Shown piece after piece: positions 32,820 through 43,348 of a stretch of 64,000 nt of DNA (position 1 is the first letter of the stretch; every line of letters begins with the position of its first letter). This DNA comes from Chryseobacterium rhizoplanae (GTDB taxonomy: Bacteria; Bacteroidota; Bacteroidia; Flavobacteriales; Weeksellaceae): contig NZ_FXTC01000009.1 in the NCBI RefSeq assembly GCF_900182655.1, positions 1-64,000 on the forward strand. Direction: 5' to 3'. The position numbers and the translations under genes were made by a program. The notes beneath the pieces were generated by a model. That model searched no databases. It was not told the DNA's origin and saw only the letters and a program-made list of their open reading frames with translations.

Positions 32820-35800
32820 TTATTTTTTGATGAATTTAGATTTGAATTGCTCAATTCCTTTATCATCTATTGTAATTATATAACCACCTTTAACTAAAGC
32901 TGAAACATTCACTTTTCCATTATTGATATTTCCTCTATCTACTAATTGTCCAGCAGCACTATAGATTTTATAAGTAGCTTTATCTGAAACTTTAGTAACA
33001 TTTAGAACATCACTTACCGGGTTTGGATAAATCTGAATACCATTATTTTTAACAGCAGTTTCAGAAGTAGCAAGGGTTCCAGTAATAACTACGTTGTAAT
33101 CTTCAACTTCACCATCAAAAAGTTCTCCACAAACATAATCTGAAGGTAATGATAAACCAATGTTACCTCCTCCAGTTCCAGCACCTACATAGAATGCTAC
33201 AACTCTCATTCTTAATGGCTGTCCTTCTACTGCATTCGCTGGAATTGTAACGTTTCCGCTTACTACAGTTGATGGCTGCGTTAATGTTACAGGATAATTC
33301 AATACTCTTTCTGAATCACTGAAAACTCCATCCTTATTAAAGTCTATAAATGCAGCTACCGTATCATAATCAGCACTACCGGAGTTCCCTACGGTAACAG
33401 ACATAGGGTAAACATTCCCTTTTGTTAGGTTAATCTGAAGTGCTGTATTTGTTGTATAGTTTGTATATGTACTATTTACAGAAGTGTTATTTACATTCGC
33501 AAGTGTCACATTGGCAATATACTCATAGTCTGAACTTGTTGAAGCAGCAGCACAGTAAGCAAGTGCAGGTGTACTGAAGTTTACGGATGCAGAATATGTT
33601 CCTACTGTAGTACCACAAACTAAAGCTACCTGAACTTCATACGTTGTACCATCAATTAAGTTACTTAAGTTGATTGAAGGAACTGCTGTATCAGCTTCAG
33701 TCCATACAGTTGTACCTACTTTTCTGTAACGTACTTTATAAGTTGCACCAGTATAAGACATCCAGGATACACTCCCTGAAGACACTGTAATGTTGCTTAC
33801 AACAACATTAGTTGGAGCAGCACTGCTACAAGCAGATAGAGGTGCAATACTTACAGGTCCTACCGCATAGAAAACATTTCCTATTGAAGAAACTCTTACT
33901 TTAATTGTCTGACCGTTCAATGAAGAAGGGAAAGTGAAGTTTTCAGATCCGTCATTAGGTGTTGATGCTGATAATACCGTCCAGGTTGTTCCGTTATCTG
34001 TAGTGTAATCAATTTTTACATTAGCAACATTATAGGGAGCTGCATTGGTATTGGCAACAATCCATTGAACTGGAGTTGGAGTATTCACATCGGCATATTG
34101 GTTAGCTAATCTGAAAGGGCCATTATCTCCTACAACAATAGTCTGAACTTTAAAAGCAGATTGCTGTTGAGCTACATTGGAATTATTATCTCTTACCGTT
34201 AATGCAAAATTTGTAGTTCTTGCCGTAGTAGATACTGCCTCCCAAGTATTGTTTGCATTATTTAATACTCCGTTCATTACAGACGTAAATTTCGGGAAAT
34301 ATCTTGTTGGGCTTGCGTTTGGAGCAGCAGATCTGAATGAAGCTCCTGATGTTGTGTTTCCTAAGTTATATTTATCAATAGAAACTAAGGCATCATCTAC
34401 CTCTTCCCAAGAATAAGTCATTGGGTCATTTTCAGGATCTGTAGCACTACCCGTCAAGGCAAAAGCAGTCCCTTTTGGTATAGTATATGTTGGCAGATCA
34501 GCAATTACCGGTGGGTTATTGGTAATTGTAGTTTCTACGTCACAAGTTTTTGCAATTAAGTTCGCTTGTACCTGACCGATACTTGCTTTATGGAAATAAG
34601 GATCAGAATTAGCCTGAACATCTGTATCAGGACCAGTAATACCGGCATATCCCATAATAGTAGTTCCAGAACCAGGTTCCATATTTACTCCACTTCCTTC
34701 AAGATTATGAGAGAAAGTATGATTAGCTCCTAACTGGTGACCCATCTCATGGGCTACATAGTCGATATCAAAACTATCTCCTGATGGAATTCCATTCGCT
34801 GGAGAAGTAAATCCTGAACCTTTTCCTTTAGGAACTGTAGTGGTAGGATTGATACATACACATCCGATACATCCTGCATTTCCTCCACCTCCTGATTTAC
34901 CGAACAAGTGTCCGATATCATAGTTGGCATTTCCTACATTAGCTGTCAAAGCTGTTTGTAACTGTGTGTTCCAAGCTCCACCTGCTCCCGTTGCAGCAGC
35001 AGAATATGGATCTGTAGCCGGATCAATATAAATTACAGCTGGAAAATTCTGCAAATTCAAATGCAATGCAAAATCTTTCTCAAAAACTCCGTTTACTCTT
35101 GTTAAAGTATTATTGATTGCAACAAGTGCCGGAGCTCTTTTCTGATCATCCGTAGCTGTAGCAGGTACACCAGCAAGTCCCATAAAGTATTGCGTATACT
35201 CACCGGTAACAGACATAGCCAATCTCATTGTTCTGTATTTCTTATCAGAACTCTTGTTGAAAGTTGTAGTCTGATTTGAGAATGATTGCCCGTTTTTTAA
35301 TAATTCATCTATTTCCTTTTTAGCAACAGGAGATTCTTCTGTAGAACATAAGAATCCATTTTTATCCTTTTTAGTTTTAGGATGAACGGCATACACTGTT
35401 TTATCTGCAGAAGCCGGGTCAATAAATTCATATTTATCTCCATGGATGATCATCGACTGAAAATCATTAGGAGCAATACTGAATCTTAAATACTTGGTAG
35501 GGTCTTCTACACTTGTTCCAACATAAGATCCTAATTCATACTTGTCCGCCAGTTCCTTTACAACTACTGGAAAACTGTATACATTAAATCTTTCAATCTT
35601 CCCGCTCATAGTGGGAAGAGAAATTACTACAGGAGTGGCATTTGTACCCATTTCCTGTGCATTCTTCAGCTGAGATCTCAGTAAGTTCAGGTCTAATTTA
35701 TAGTACCCGTTACCTCTTACATTGGATTGATCTACTCTAAATCCTGTACTTCTTTTGTTATCGTCTCCTTTTTTAAAGGAAGTTGGCGTCCATTGACCGA

Positions 35801-35852
35801 ACACGGCTCCTCCTATAAAAGTAAACATTAAAGCAGTAAATACTCTTTTCAT
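32820..35852 (-). CDS. Secreted reprolysin-like zinc metalloprotease with FN3, GEVED and T9SS tail
   Basis: 1010-residue exported protease. After the signal peptide (MKRVFTALMFTFIGGAVFG) and a propeptide-like region comes an M12B/metzincin catalytic domain. Its zinc site is VAHEMGHQLGANHTFS (HExxHxxGxxH), with a downstream methionine-turn candidate in TTIMGYAGI. A carbohydrate/lectin-like stretch follows, then one FN3 unit, one GEVED domain (CGELFDGEVEDYNVV) and a type A T9SS sorting tail (IYPNPVSDVLNV). It acts outside the cell. The catalytic domain distinguishes it from its 3' neighbour, which is non-enzymatic. Confidence 0.9.
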   Translation of the reverse strand: MKRVFTALMFTFIGGAVFGQWTPTSFKKGDDNKRSTGFRVDQSNVRGNGYYKLDLNLLRSQLKNAQEMGTNATPVVISLPTMSGKIERFNVYSFPVVVKELADKYELGSYVGTSVEDPTKYLRFSIAPNDFQSMIIHGDKYEFIDPASADKTVYAVHPKTKKDKNGFLCSTEESPVAKKEIDELLKNGQSFSNQTTTFNKSSDKKYRTMRLAMSVTGEYTQYFMGLAGVPATATDDQKRAPALVAINNTLTRVNGVFEKDFALHLNLQNFPAVIYIDPATDPYSAAATGAGGAWNTQLQTALTANVGNANYDIGHLFGKSGGGGNAGCIGCVCINPTTTVPKGKGSGFTSPANGIPSGDSFDIDYVAHEMGHQLGANHTFSHNLEGSGVNMEPGSGTTIMGYAGITGPDTDVQANSDPYFHKASIGQVQANLIAKTCDVETTITNNPPVIADLPTYTIPKGTAFALTGSATDPENDPMTYSWEEVDDALVSIDKYNLGNTTSGASFRSAAPNASPTRYFPKFTSVMNGVLNNANNTWEAVSTTARTTNFALTVRDNNSNVAQQQSAFKVQTIVVGDNGPFRLANQYADVNTPTPVQWIVANTNAAPYNVANVKIDYTTDNGTTWTVLSASTPNDGSENFTFPSSLNGQTIKVRVSSIGNVFYAVGPVSIAPLSACSSAAPTNVVVSNITVSSGSVSWMSYTGATYKVRYRKVGTTVWTEADTAVPSINLSNLIDGTTYEVQVALVCGTTVGTYSASVNFSTPALAYCAAASTSSDYEYIANVTLANVNNTSVNSTYTNYTTNTALQINLTKGNVYPMSVTVGNSGSADYDTVAAFIDFNKDGVFSDSERVLNYPVTLTQPSTVVSGNVTIPANAVEGQPLRMRVVAFYVGAGTGGGNIGLSLPSDYVCGELFDGEVEDYNVVITGTLATSETAVKNNGIQIYPNPVSDVLNVTKVSDKATYKIYSAAGQLVDRGNINNGKVNVSALVKGGYIITIDDKGIEQFKSKFIKK

Positions 35853-35966
35853 AAATTAAAACACAATTATAATTTCCGCCAAATATAGCTATTTTATAAA
35901 TCTTATGGATAAAATAAGTTAATATTTTTCAACATAATACATTCATCATCCATATCTATTAAAAAA

Positions 35967-36000
35967 AATACAAACTTTAGACTCAACTAAAGTTTGTATT
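35967..36000 (-). terminator. Intrinsic terminator after the DUF6048 gene
   Basis: AATACAAACTTTAG (35967-35980) pairs with CTAAAGTTTGTATT (35987-36000), located between the DUF6048-like gene and the metalloprotease gene. Confidence 0.75.
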
Positions 36001-36032
36001 TTATATATTTTAAATGCTAAGAAATACTATTT

Positions 36033-36698
36033 CTAAAACTTATAGGCAATATTCCATGCAAATCCCATATTAAATTTTGAAGAACTTCTTCCGAAGCCCG
36101 GAACAATCATTGGAGAAATATCATCCTGCTTGGAAGTATACACCATATATCTTGGCTGAAGATTCACATCGATATAGAAATTGGAATTAAATAATTGCAC
36201 CCTGCCCCCTAGTGTTCCTTCCAGCCAAAAAGATGACTGTGATGAAGAAGGAAAGGCTTCAGAAGAATTGCTTCCTCCAAATCCACGAACAGGAATTGCC
36301 ATATATTCCTGATTATAAAATGATCCGGCAGCTTTTCCCCCGGCATAAAATCCGTTGAATTCATTCTCTGCATCTTTTGCCAGCATATAGAATGCGCCCA
36401 ACTTCACGAAAGGACCGCTTGCTTTTGCATCATAACCATTCTTCTGGTACACATTCTTTTCAAAACCTGCTTCAGCAATAGCATGGAGATTTCCTTTTAT
36501 CTTTGACGAAATAAATCCCTGATACAGTTTTCTGTCAGAAAAGAATCCGGCTCCGGTATTCAATACATCAAGGCCAACCATAAAATTGGGTTCATATTTC
36601 TCCTGAACCTTCTTTTCTTCTTCCTTTTTTTTGTCCTGTGCCCAGCTTATTACTCCAAATAAACTAAAAAGAAAGGTAAAGATTAGTCTTGTCTTCAT
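36033..36698 (-). CDS. DUF6048-like outer-membrane beta-barrel protein
   Basis: 221-residue exported protein: signal peptide (MKTRLIFTFLFSLFGVISWA), a short charged segment, then alternating beta-strands of a small outer-membrane barrel, ending in the aromatic C-terminal motif NIAYKF. I place it in DUF6048 from its neighbour and size. Its start overlaps the DUF6452 gene by 35 bp in another frame, so the two are coupled. Function unknown. Confidence 0.65.
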   Translation of the reverse strand: MKTRLIFTFLFSLFGVISWAQDKKKEEEKKVQEKYEPNFMVGLDVLNTGAGFFSDRKLYQGFISSKIKGNLHAIAEAGFEKNVYQKNGYDAKASGPFVKLGAFYMLAKDAENEFNGFYAGGKAAGSFYNQEYMAIPVRGFGGSNSSEAFPSSSQSSFWLEGTLGGRVQLFNSNFYIDVNLQPRYMVYTSKQDDISPMIVPGFGRSSSKFNMGFAWNIAYKF

Positions 36699-37140
36699 TC
36701 TCTATTTGATTTTGCCCGATTTCCACCTTTTGAACAGGATTCGGTGTTACTAATTCTGAACTTAAATTCTCGTAAGATTTTTTGATTCCGCATCCGGGAG
36801 AAACATACGTTGATCTTGTACTGTAATTAATCCTTACTTTAGATTCCGCCCCCTTAGATGTAAGTTTAAAATAAACGTCAGTATAAGGTGAGTTGTCTAC
36901 CCGTAGAGGAATTAATCTGGAATCAATTTTTGCAACTTTCCCCAGATCTACTTTTCCGGCTCCGTAATCTACCGCTACATAGAGTGTATCAAGTGTCGTC
37001 TCTTTTCCGGTAGAAAGTGATCTGAAAGCTACCTTCATTCTGGGAGTTCCTTCTCCGCTTTCACAAATATCATCATCTCCCCCGCAGGAAAAAAGCATCC
37101 CTAAAAAGCAGATCGCTATGAGAAATTTAAAGTATTTCAT
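36664..37140 (-). CDS. DUF6452-like lipoprotein
   Basis: 158-residue predicted lipoprotein; the lipobox is GMLFSCGGD with Cys at about 19. The mature part is beta-rich with a conserved cysteine (CGIKK) near the end. DUF6452 and DUF6048 genes are commonly paired in Bacteroidota, as here, and this one precedes its partner. Function unknown; cell-envelope location is inferred from the lipobox. Confidence 0.65.
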   Translation of the reverse strand: MKYFKFLIAICFLGMLFSCGGDDDICESGEGTPRMKVAFRSLSTGKETTLDTLYVAVDYGAGKVDLGKVAKIDSRLIPLRVDNSPYTDVYFKLTSKGAESKVRINYSTRSTYVSPGCGIKKSYENLSSELVTPNPVQKVEIGQNQIENEDKTNLYLSF

Positions 37141-37170
37141 ATTAAGATTTGAAATTCAAATTTAAATAAA

Positions 37171-38583
37171 TTATTTTTTAATCAACAGCGCGATGTTCTC
37201 AACATGGTGTGTTTGCGGGAACATATCTACCGGTAAAATCTTCACTAAAGTATAATGCTCTTTCATCAAAGCAAGGTCTCTTGCCTGTGTTGCTGAGTTA
37301 CAACTTACATAAACTACTTTTTCAGGTGAAAGTTTTAAGATCTGTTCTACAACCTTCTGGTGCATTCCGTCTCTTGGTGGGTCTGTAATCAAAACATCTG
37401 CTTTTGGATGATTTTCTAAAAACTCGTCATTAAAGACATTTTTCATATCTCCACAATAGAAAGTTGTATTCGTTAAACCATTCAATTCAGCATGTTCTAT
37501 AGCTGCGTCTATGGCTTCCTGCACAGATTCTATTCCGATTACCTGCTTTGCATTTCTCGCTACATACTGTGCAATTGTTCCTGTTCCTGTATAAAGGTCA
37601 TACACTACTTCATCCCCTTTCAGATCAGCAAATTCTAATGTTTTTCTGTATAACTCTAATGCTTGTTTGTAGTTGGTCTGGAAGAATGATTTTGGTCCGA
37701 TTTTAAATTTCAATCCATCCATTTCTTCCATCAGATAACCTTCTCCAAAATATACGTTGATATTTAAATCATAGATAGAATCATTCTGCTTAGGATTAAT
37801 AGCATATACCAATGTTTTAATCTGAGGGAATTTTTCTAATAAGAATTCAAAAAGTTTCTCTCTGTTTTCTTTTTCTTCTCTGTAAAGCTGGAAAAGAACC
37901 ATCCATTCTCCTCTGGAGTTTTGTCTCATCATTAAGGTTCTTAAAAAACCTTCCTGGTTTCTTACATCAAAGAAATCCAACCCGGTATTTACTCCATATT
38001 CTTTTACAGCGAGTCTGATTGCATTGGAAGGATCTTCCTGAAGGAAACATTCTTTCAAATCAAGAATTTTGCTCCACATTCCAGGAATATGAAATCCTAA
38101 AGCATCCTTACTTCCGAAGTTCTCTTCTGAGCTGATTTCATATTGAGTAAGCCATCTCGCATTGGAGAAAGAAAACTCCATTTTATTTCTATAAAAATAC
38201 TGTTCTTCAGCACCCAGAATTGGCATTGTCTCAAAGTCATCAATTCCGCCGATTCTTTTAATATTATTATATACTTCTTCCTGTTTAAAATCAAGCTGTT
38301 TTTCATAGCTCATGTTCTGCCACTTGCAACCTCCACAAGTCCCGAAATGAATACATTTAGGATCAACTCTGTAAGGTGATTTTTCAAGTACTTCAACTGC
38401 TTCCCCTTCATAATATTTTGACTTTGCCTTTTTCACTCTTACATTGACAATATCACCGGGAATGGCGCCTGTTACCATCACAGCCTTTCCTTCTTCTGTC
38501 TTTCCTATTGCAACGCCTTTTGCTCCGGCAGTCAATAGCTTTATATTTTCAAGAATCAGATCTCTTTTTTTCTTCCTACTCAT
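37171..38583 (-). CDS. rlmD: 23S rRNA (uracil-1939-C5)-methyltransferase
   Basis: Methylates uracil in 23S rRNA using S-adenosylmethionine. 470 residues from the chosen start (MSRKKKRDLILENIKLLTAG); a frame 19 codons longer goes to 38640 but lacks conservation. N-terminal TRAM domain, an iron-sulfur cluster motif CIHFGTCGGCKW, then the methyltransferase domain with DLYTGTGTIAQYVA and the catalytic cysteine segment VYVSCNSATQARDL. RumA/RlmCD-type enzymes are broad, so RlmD is the likely name rather than a certain one. Confidence 0.85.
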   Translation of the reverse strand: MSRKKKRDLILENIKLLTAGAKGVAIGKTEEGKAVMVTGAIPGDIVNVRVKKAKSKYYEGEAVEVLEKSPYRVDPKCIHFGTCGGCKWQNMSYEKQLDFKQEEVYNNIKRIGGIDDFETMPILGAEEQYFYRNKMEFSFSNARWLTQYEISSEENFGSKDALGFHIPGMWSKILDLKECFLQEDPSNAIRLAVKEYGVNTGLDFFDVRNQEGFLRTLMMRQNSRGEWMVLFQLYREEKENREKLFEFLLEKFPQIKTLVYAINPKQNDSIYDLNINVYFGEGYLMEEMDGLKFKIGPKSFFQTNYKQALELYRKTLEFADLKGDEVVYDLYTGTGTIAQYVARNAKQVIGIESVQEAIDAAIEHAELNGLTNTTFYCGDMKNVFNDEFLENHPKADVLITDPPRDGMHQKVVEQILKLSPEKVVYVSCNSATQARDLALMKEHYTLVKILPVDMFPQTHHVENIALLIKK

Positions 38584-38646
38584 TCTAAAATTTTCTATTT
38601 TCCTAATTGAAACTATACGTTTCAGTTTGCAAAAATACAATAAAAA

Positions 38647-38670
38647 AAACCTTATCCGAAGATAAGGTTT
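38647..38670 (-). terminator. Intrinsic terminator after the thioredoxin-fold gene
   Basis: AAACCTTATC (38647-38656) and GATAAGGTTT (38661-38670) form a 10-bp stem with a CGAA loop, 20 bp after the end of the minus-strand lipoprotein gene and just before rlmD. Confidence 0.8.
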
Positions 38671-38690
38671 CTATACTGTGTTAAAGTTTA

Positions 38691-40223
38691 TTATTTTGTT
38701 GGAGCCGGCTGTGGATTTGCTGGCTGTTGAGCTGCAGAAGGATCAAGCTGTAATTGTGGCTGCATCTGCATATTTGGTTCTGCCTTTGGAGCTGAAAGAC
38801 CAGTCTGCTTATCCAGAATAGTTACCAATTCCTGCTCACCAAGATTTACAAATGATCTGCTGGCAATTTTACCATCTTTATCAATGATCACAAAGCAAGG
38901 TAATTTGAATCCGTATACTCCATATTTCTTGGCAATATCAGAGTTCAGACCTCCTTCTCCATACACATTTACTCCCTGAACTCCTTTTAAAAGAGAATTA
39001 CTGGTTTTAATAAACTGATCGTTTGTATCATCTACGTTTACGAATACAAAATTCATTTTAGATTTATAGAAGTTTACCACTTCTTTTAATACAGGTACCG
39101 TAGCTTCACTGATATAAGGGTTCCATGAAGCATAGAAAAATAACATATAAGGTTTTCCTTTGTTTTCAGAAAGTTTATAAGCTTTTCCATCTTGTTTTGC
39201 TAAAGCTGCGTCCGGAGCGGCATCTCCTATTTTAAGTCCTGTAATAGCTACCTGCATTTTTAACAGGTCACTTTTAATGGTAGCATCTTTAATATCTGAA
39301 TCAATGATCTTTTTGATTTTGTCAATGTTTGCAGCCGGAGTTGTAGGATGAATATCCGCCTGAGCCATTACAAATGCCAAAAGGTAGTCTTTTGCAGTCT
39401 GAGATAAATCTTTCTTCGTTTTTAGGTACTGAGCAAACATCTCAGAAGTTGTAATTCCTGTTTTTCCTTTGCTGTTTGCTTCTGCATACTTCTGGAAATC
39501 AGGCGTCATTTTTACAAGAAGATATTGTCTGTAAAGAGGGATTGTTTTCACCATCACATCTTTATCTGTTTCCAGCTGAGTTTCGTAATCCTTTAATGCT
39601 TTAGAAGCTTTGTAAGATGGATTTCCGGACATTGGCCCGTGAGACATTTCGTAGTTGGCAAGCAAATTAAGAATGGTAACTTTTACGTCATTTTTCTTCC
39701 AATCCAAAAGTGCTTTACTAGGATTGTTTTTCTTAGCAAGATCATCTACATTTTTATTAATATCCGCTTCAATTTTATGCATCCCTTTCAAGAATGCAGC
39801 TTCATCTCCACCCATCAAAGCACCTATATTAACTTTAGTACCGTACTCAGCTAAGAACTTTTGACTTGCTGTAAGAAAATCATTATTCTTCTTGGCATCT
39901 CCGGTAACCACAAATTCATTTGGGAAAGTAGCTCCGTTTCCTGAAATATTCACTTTTTGTCCTCCTTCAAGATAGATTAGGCTTTGTCTGCCCGCATAGT
40001 TGATGACGTACATACCGTCCTTAGGAGCATCAAAACTTCCTGAAAAGTTTCCGTCTTTATCTAAACCAATATTAATCAAAGGCAGGGTTCCTACTCCTGA
40101 AGCTTCCACAAATTCGATTCTTTCTAGCGGTGAGCTTCCAGTAATTTTTCCTTTTACTTCTACTTTTTTTGAACAAGACATCACAAAAGCTGTGATGATA
40201 AACAATAAAAGATATTTTTTCAT
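38691..40223 (-). CDS. TlpA-like thioredoxin-fold lipoprotein lacking CxxC
   Basis: 510-residue predicted lipoprotein (lipobox AFVMSCSKK). An N-terminal DUF4369-like beta-domain (about 20-115) is followed by a helical middle and a TlpA/AhpC-type thioredoxin domain from about residue 330. At the redox position, where relatives have WCPPC, this protein reads FFYASWNPYISEATVP, so both cysteines are missing and thiol oxidation or reduction is not expected. The C-terminal 40 residues are rich in Pro/Gln (QPQLQLDPSAAQQPAN), likely disordered. Role unknown. Confidence 0.75.
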   Translation of the reverse strand: MKKYLLLFIITAFVMSCSKKVEVKGKITGSSPLERIEFVEASGVGTLPLINIGLDKDGNFSGSFDAPKDGMYVINYAGRQSLIYLEGGQKVNISGNGATFPNEFVVTGDAKKNNDFLTASQKFLAEYGTKVNIGALMGGDEAAFLKGMHKIEADINKNVDDLAKKNNPSKALLDWKKNDVKVTILNLLANYEMSHGPMSGNPSYKASKALKDYETQLETDKDVMVKTIPLYRQYLLVKMTPDFQKYAEANSKGKTGITTSEMFAQYLKTKKDLSQTAKDYLLAFVMAQADIHPTTPAANIDKIKKIIDSDIKDATIKSDLLKMQVAITGLKIGDAAPDAALAKQDGKAYKLSENKGKPYMLFFYASWNPYISEATVPVLKEVVNFYKSKMNFVFVNVDDTNDQFIKTSNSLLKGVQGVNVYGEGGLNSDIAKKYGVYGFKLPCFVIIDKDGKIASRSFVNLGEQELVTILDKQTGLSAPKAEPNMQMQPQLQLDPSAAQQPANPQPAPTK

Positions 40224-40480
40224 TTCAATTTTTAATATTACACAAAAATACGCTTTTTAGGGCTTGCTAATTCACACTAATTATTTTTTTTGAAAATTTT
40301 ATTCCTGCTGTTCAAAAGGGACATTTCTGGTTATTTTATCCATCTCTTTTGGAATAGCAAACTGTATTTGAAAGTTAAAAAAAAGATTCAAATACCCTCC
40401 AAATATATACTTATTAAATAAAGAATGACTAAAATCCATCAATAAGTTAACAAACTTTAACAGGGTAATGCTATTCATAA
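40224..40480. other. Gene-free AT-rich region
   Basis: About 260 bp between the lipoprotein start and the sdhB terminator. It likely holds the lipoprotein promoter on the minus strand. No ORF or RNA structure that I can support. Confidence 0.4.
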
Positions 40481-40512
40481 AAAAATCGCCTCCAAAAATG
40501 AAGGCGATTTTT
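40481..40512 (-). terminator. Intrinsic terminator after sdhB
   Basis: AAAAATCGCCT (40481-40491) pairs with AGGCGATTTTT (40502-40512), 18 bp downstream of the sdhB stop. Confidence 0.8.
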
Positions 40513-40529
40513 ATGTATTTGAATCAATT

Positions 40530-41297
40530 CTATCCTTGATCTACAAGAGCAGCCATGTATTCTCTGTTCATTCTTGCGATGTTTTCAAGAGAAATACCTT
40601 TAGGACATTCTACTTCACATGCGCCGGTGTTTGAACAGTTACCGAATCCTTCTTCGTCCATAGCTTTCACCATGTTCAGAACTCTTCTCTTAGCTTCTAC
40701 TCTACCTTGAGGAAGTAATGCATACTGAGAAACTTTCGCTCCTACAAACAGCATAGCAGATCCGTTTTTACATGTCGCCACACAAGCTCCACATCCAATA
40801 CAAGCAGCGGCATCCATTGCTCTGTCTGCATCTTCTTTCGGAACCGGAATTGCGTTAGCATCCAATGTATTTCCAGAAGTATTCACAGAAATGAAACCTC
40901 CTGCTGCCATTACTCTGTCAAATGCGCTTCTGTCTACCATCAAGTCTTTGATAACAGGGAAAGCGGCACTTCTCCAAGGTTCAATAACGATAGTCTCTCC
41001 ATCTTTGAACATTCTCATGTGAAGCTGGCAGGTAGTGATACCTGTATCCGGCCCGTGAGCTCTACCATTGATGTAAAGGGAACACATTCCGCAGATTCCT
41101 TCACGACAGTCGTGGTCAAAAGCGATAGGTTCTTTTCCTTCGTTAATTAAATTTTCGTTCAGGATATCCAGCATCTCCAAAAATGAAGAATCTGTAGATA
41201 CATCTGATATTTTGTAGGTCTCAAACTGACCTTTAGTTTTACTATTTTTTTGTCTCCAAATTTTCAGCGTAAGATGTAAGCCTTTTTTTGCACTCAT
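40530..41297 (-). CDS. sdhB: Succinate dehydrogenase / fumarate reductase iron-sulfur subunit
   Basis: Carries electrons from the flavoprotein to the membrane quinone site via three iron-sulfur clusters. 255 residues; 2Fe-2S ligands in [18 protein letters not shown], 4Fe-4S in [14 protein letters not shown], 3Fe-4S in [15 protein letters not shown]. Last of sdhCAB, 23 bp after sdhA. Confidence 0.96.
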   Translation of the reverse strand: MSAKKGLHLTLKIWRQKNSKTKGQFETYKISDVSTDSSFLEMLDILNENLINEGKEPIAFDHDCREGICGMCSLYINGRAHGPDTGITTCQLHMRMFKDGETIVIEPWRSAAFPVIKDLMVDRSAFDRVMAAGGFISVNTSGNTLDANAIPVPKEDADRAMDAAACIGCGACVATCKNGSAMLFVGAKVSQYALLPQGRVEAKRRVLNMVKAMDEEGFGNCSNTGACEVECPKGISLENIARMNREYMAALVDQG

Positions 41298-41320
41298 AAT
41301 GTTATATTTTAGGTTGGAGA

Positions 41321-43333
41321 TTATTTATAACTTCTAGTTTTAACCTCGATGTTGTCATATATCAGCTCTTCTTTATGCAACACTTCAGCGTTGATATCGT
41401 TACCCTGATATTCCCAAGCTCCGACGTATTTGTAGTTTACGTCATCTCTTTCCGCTTCTCCGTCCGGAGTTGAATGGTCTTCACGGAAATGTCCACCACA
41501 AGATTCGTTTCTGTGCAGTGCATCGATAGCCATTAATTGTCCAAGTTCAAGGAAGTCTGCTACTCTGAATGCTTTTTCAAGCTCAGTGTTCATCCCTTCT
41601 CCTTCTCCCGGTACTTTTACATTTTTCCAGAAATCGTTTCTTACTTCTTCAATTTCCTTAATTGCTTCTCTCAGTCCTTCTGGAGTTCTTCCCATTCCTA
41701 CTTTATTCCACATGATGTTTCCTAATTGCTTATGGAAGTGGTCTACAGAATGAGTTCCTTTATTGTTTAAGAAGAAATCAATTTTTTCTTTAATTCCTTT
41801 TTCAGCCTCGTCAAACGCTCCTGTATTGGTAGGAATAGTTCCTGTTCTGATGTCTGCAGAAAGGTAATCTGCAATCGTGTAAGGAAGCACGAAATATCCG
41901 TCAGCTAACCCCTGCATCAATGCAGAAGCACCAAGTCTGTTGGCACCGTGATCTGAGAAGTTAGCCTCACCAATTACGAAACATCCAGGGATTGTAGACT
42001 GAAGGTTATAATCAACCCATACACCACCCATTGTGTAGTGAACTGCAGGATAGATTTTCATTGGAGTTTTATAAGGATCATCAGCTGTAATTTTTTCGTA
42101 CATGACGAATAAGTTACCATATTTCTCCTCTACCCAGCTCTTACCTAAATCATAGATCTGCTGATCTGTTGGATTATGAATATGTTTTTCGATAGCGGAT
42201 TCTTTACCTTTTTTCATGATCTCTGTAGAGAAATCCAGGTAAACCCCTTCCTGAGTATCATTATTTTCGATTCCGAATCCAGCGTCACATCTTTCCTTAG
42301 CTGCTCTTGAAGCAACGTCTCTAGGTACAAGGTTACCGAACGCAGGGTATCTTCTTTCTAAATAGTAATCTCTATCTTCTTCTTTAATATTTTCAGGTCT
42401 TAATTTCCCTTCTCTGATTGCTACTGAATCTTCAATCTTTTTAGGAACCCAGATTCTTCCGGAATTTCTTAATGATTCAGACATCAAAGTCAGTTTAGAC
42501 TGCTGTGTCCCGTGAACAGGAATACAAGTAGGGTGAATCTGTACGTAGCAAGGGTTTGCAAAGTAAGCTCCTTTCTTGTGAATTTTCCACGCTGCAGAAA
42601 CGTTTGATCCCATTGCATTGGTAGAAAGGAAATATACGTTTCCGTATCCTCCTGATGCAATTACTACCGCGTGAGCAGAATGTCTCTCGATCTCACCTGT
42701 TACGAGGTTTCTTGCGATAATTCCTCTTGCTTTCCCGTCAACAATTACAAGATCAAGCATTTCATGACGGTTGTACATTTTGATTCTTCCTTTACCGATC
42801 TGACGGCTCATTGCAGAATATGCTCCTAATAATAACTGCTGTCCTGTTTGCCCTTTTGCGTAGAAAGTTCTTTTTACCTGAACCCCACCAAATGAACGGT
42901 TATCTAACTGACCGCCGTAATCTCTCCCGAAAGGCACCCCCTGGGAAACACACTGGTCAATAATATTTGCAGAAACTTCAGCTAATCTGTAAACGTTGGC
43001 CTCTCTTGCTCTATAGTCACCACCTTTAATGGTATCATAGAATAATCTGTAAGTAGAGTCACCGTCTCCCTGGTAATTCTTAGCTGCATTAATTCCCCCC
43101 TGAGCGGCAATAGAGTGCGCTCTTCTTGGAGAATCCTGATAGCAGAATGCTTTTACATTGTATCCCTGCTCAGCTAATGTAGCTGCAGCAGAACCTCCTG
43201 CCAAACCTGTACCTACAACAATAATATCAATCTTATCTCTGTTGTTTGGTGCAACAAGGTTCATATGGTCTTTATGATTTTTCCACTTGTCTTTAAGAGG
43301 ACCCGCTGGAATTCTTGAATCTAATTTACTCAT
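41321..43333 (-). CDS. sdhA: Succinate dehydrogenase / fumarate reductase flavoprotein subunit
   Basis: Oxidises succinate to fumarate in the TCA cycle; FAD is bound covalently. 670 residues, the length of the Bacteroidota/Bacillus-like class. FAD-binding motif [21 protein letters not shown], covalent-flavin histidine region [14 protein letters not shown], and the active site in HPTCIPVHG. Middle gene of sdhCAB. Confidence 0.96.
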   Translation of the reverse strand: MSKLDSRIPAGPLKDKWKNHKDHMNLVAPNNRDKIDIIVVGTGLAGGSAAATLAEQGYNVKAFCYQDSPRRAHSIAAQGGINAAKNYQGDGDSTYRLFYDTIKGGDYRAREANVYRLAEVSANIIDQCVSQGVPFGRDYGGQLDNRSFGGVQVKRTFYAKGQTGQQLLLGAYSAMSRQIGKGRIKMYNRHEMLDLVIVDGKARGIIARNLVTGEIERHSAHAVVIASGGYGNVYFLSTNAMGSNVSAAWKIHKKGAYFANPCYVQIHPTCIPVHGTQQSKLTLMSESLRNSGRIWVPKKIEDSVAIREGKLRPENIKEEDRDYYLERRYPAFGNLVPRDVASRAAKERCDAGFGIENNDTQEGVYLDFSTEIMKKGKESAIEKHIHNPTDQQIYDLGKSWVEEKYGNLFVMYEKITADDPYKTPMKIYPAVHYTMGGVWVDYNLQSTIPGCFVIGEANFSDHGANRLGASALMQGLADGYFVLPYTIADYLSADIRTGTIPTNTGAFDEAEKGIKEKIDFFLNNKGTHSVDHFHKQLGNIMWNKVGMGRTPEGLREAIKEIEEVRNDFWKNVKVPGEGEGMNTELEKAFRVADFLELGQLMAIDALHRNESCGGHFREDHSTPDGEAERDDVNYKYVGAWEYQGNDINAEVLHKEELIYDNIEVKTRSYK

Positions 43334-43348
43334 ACTAGTATATTGATA

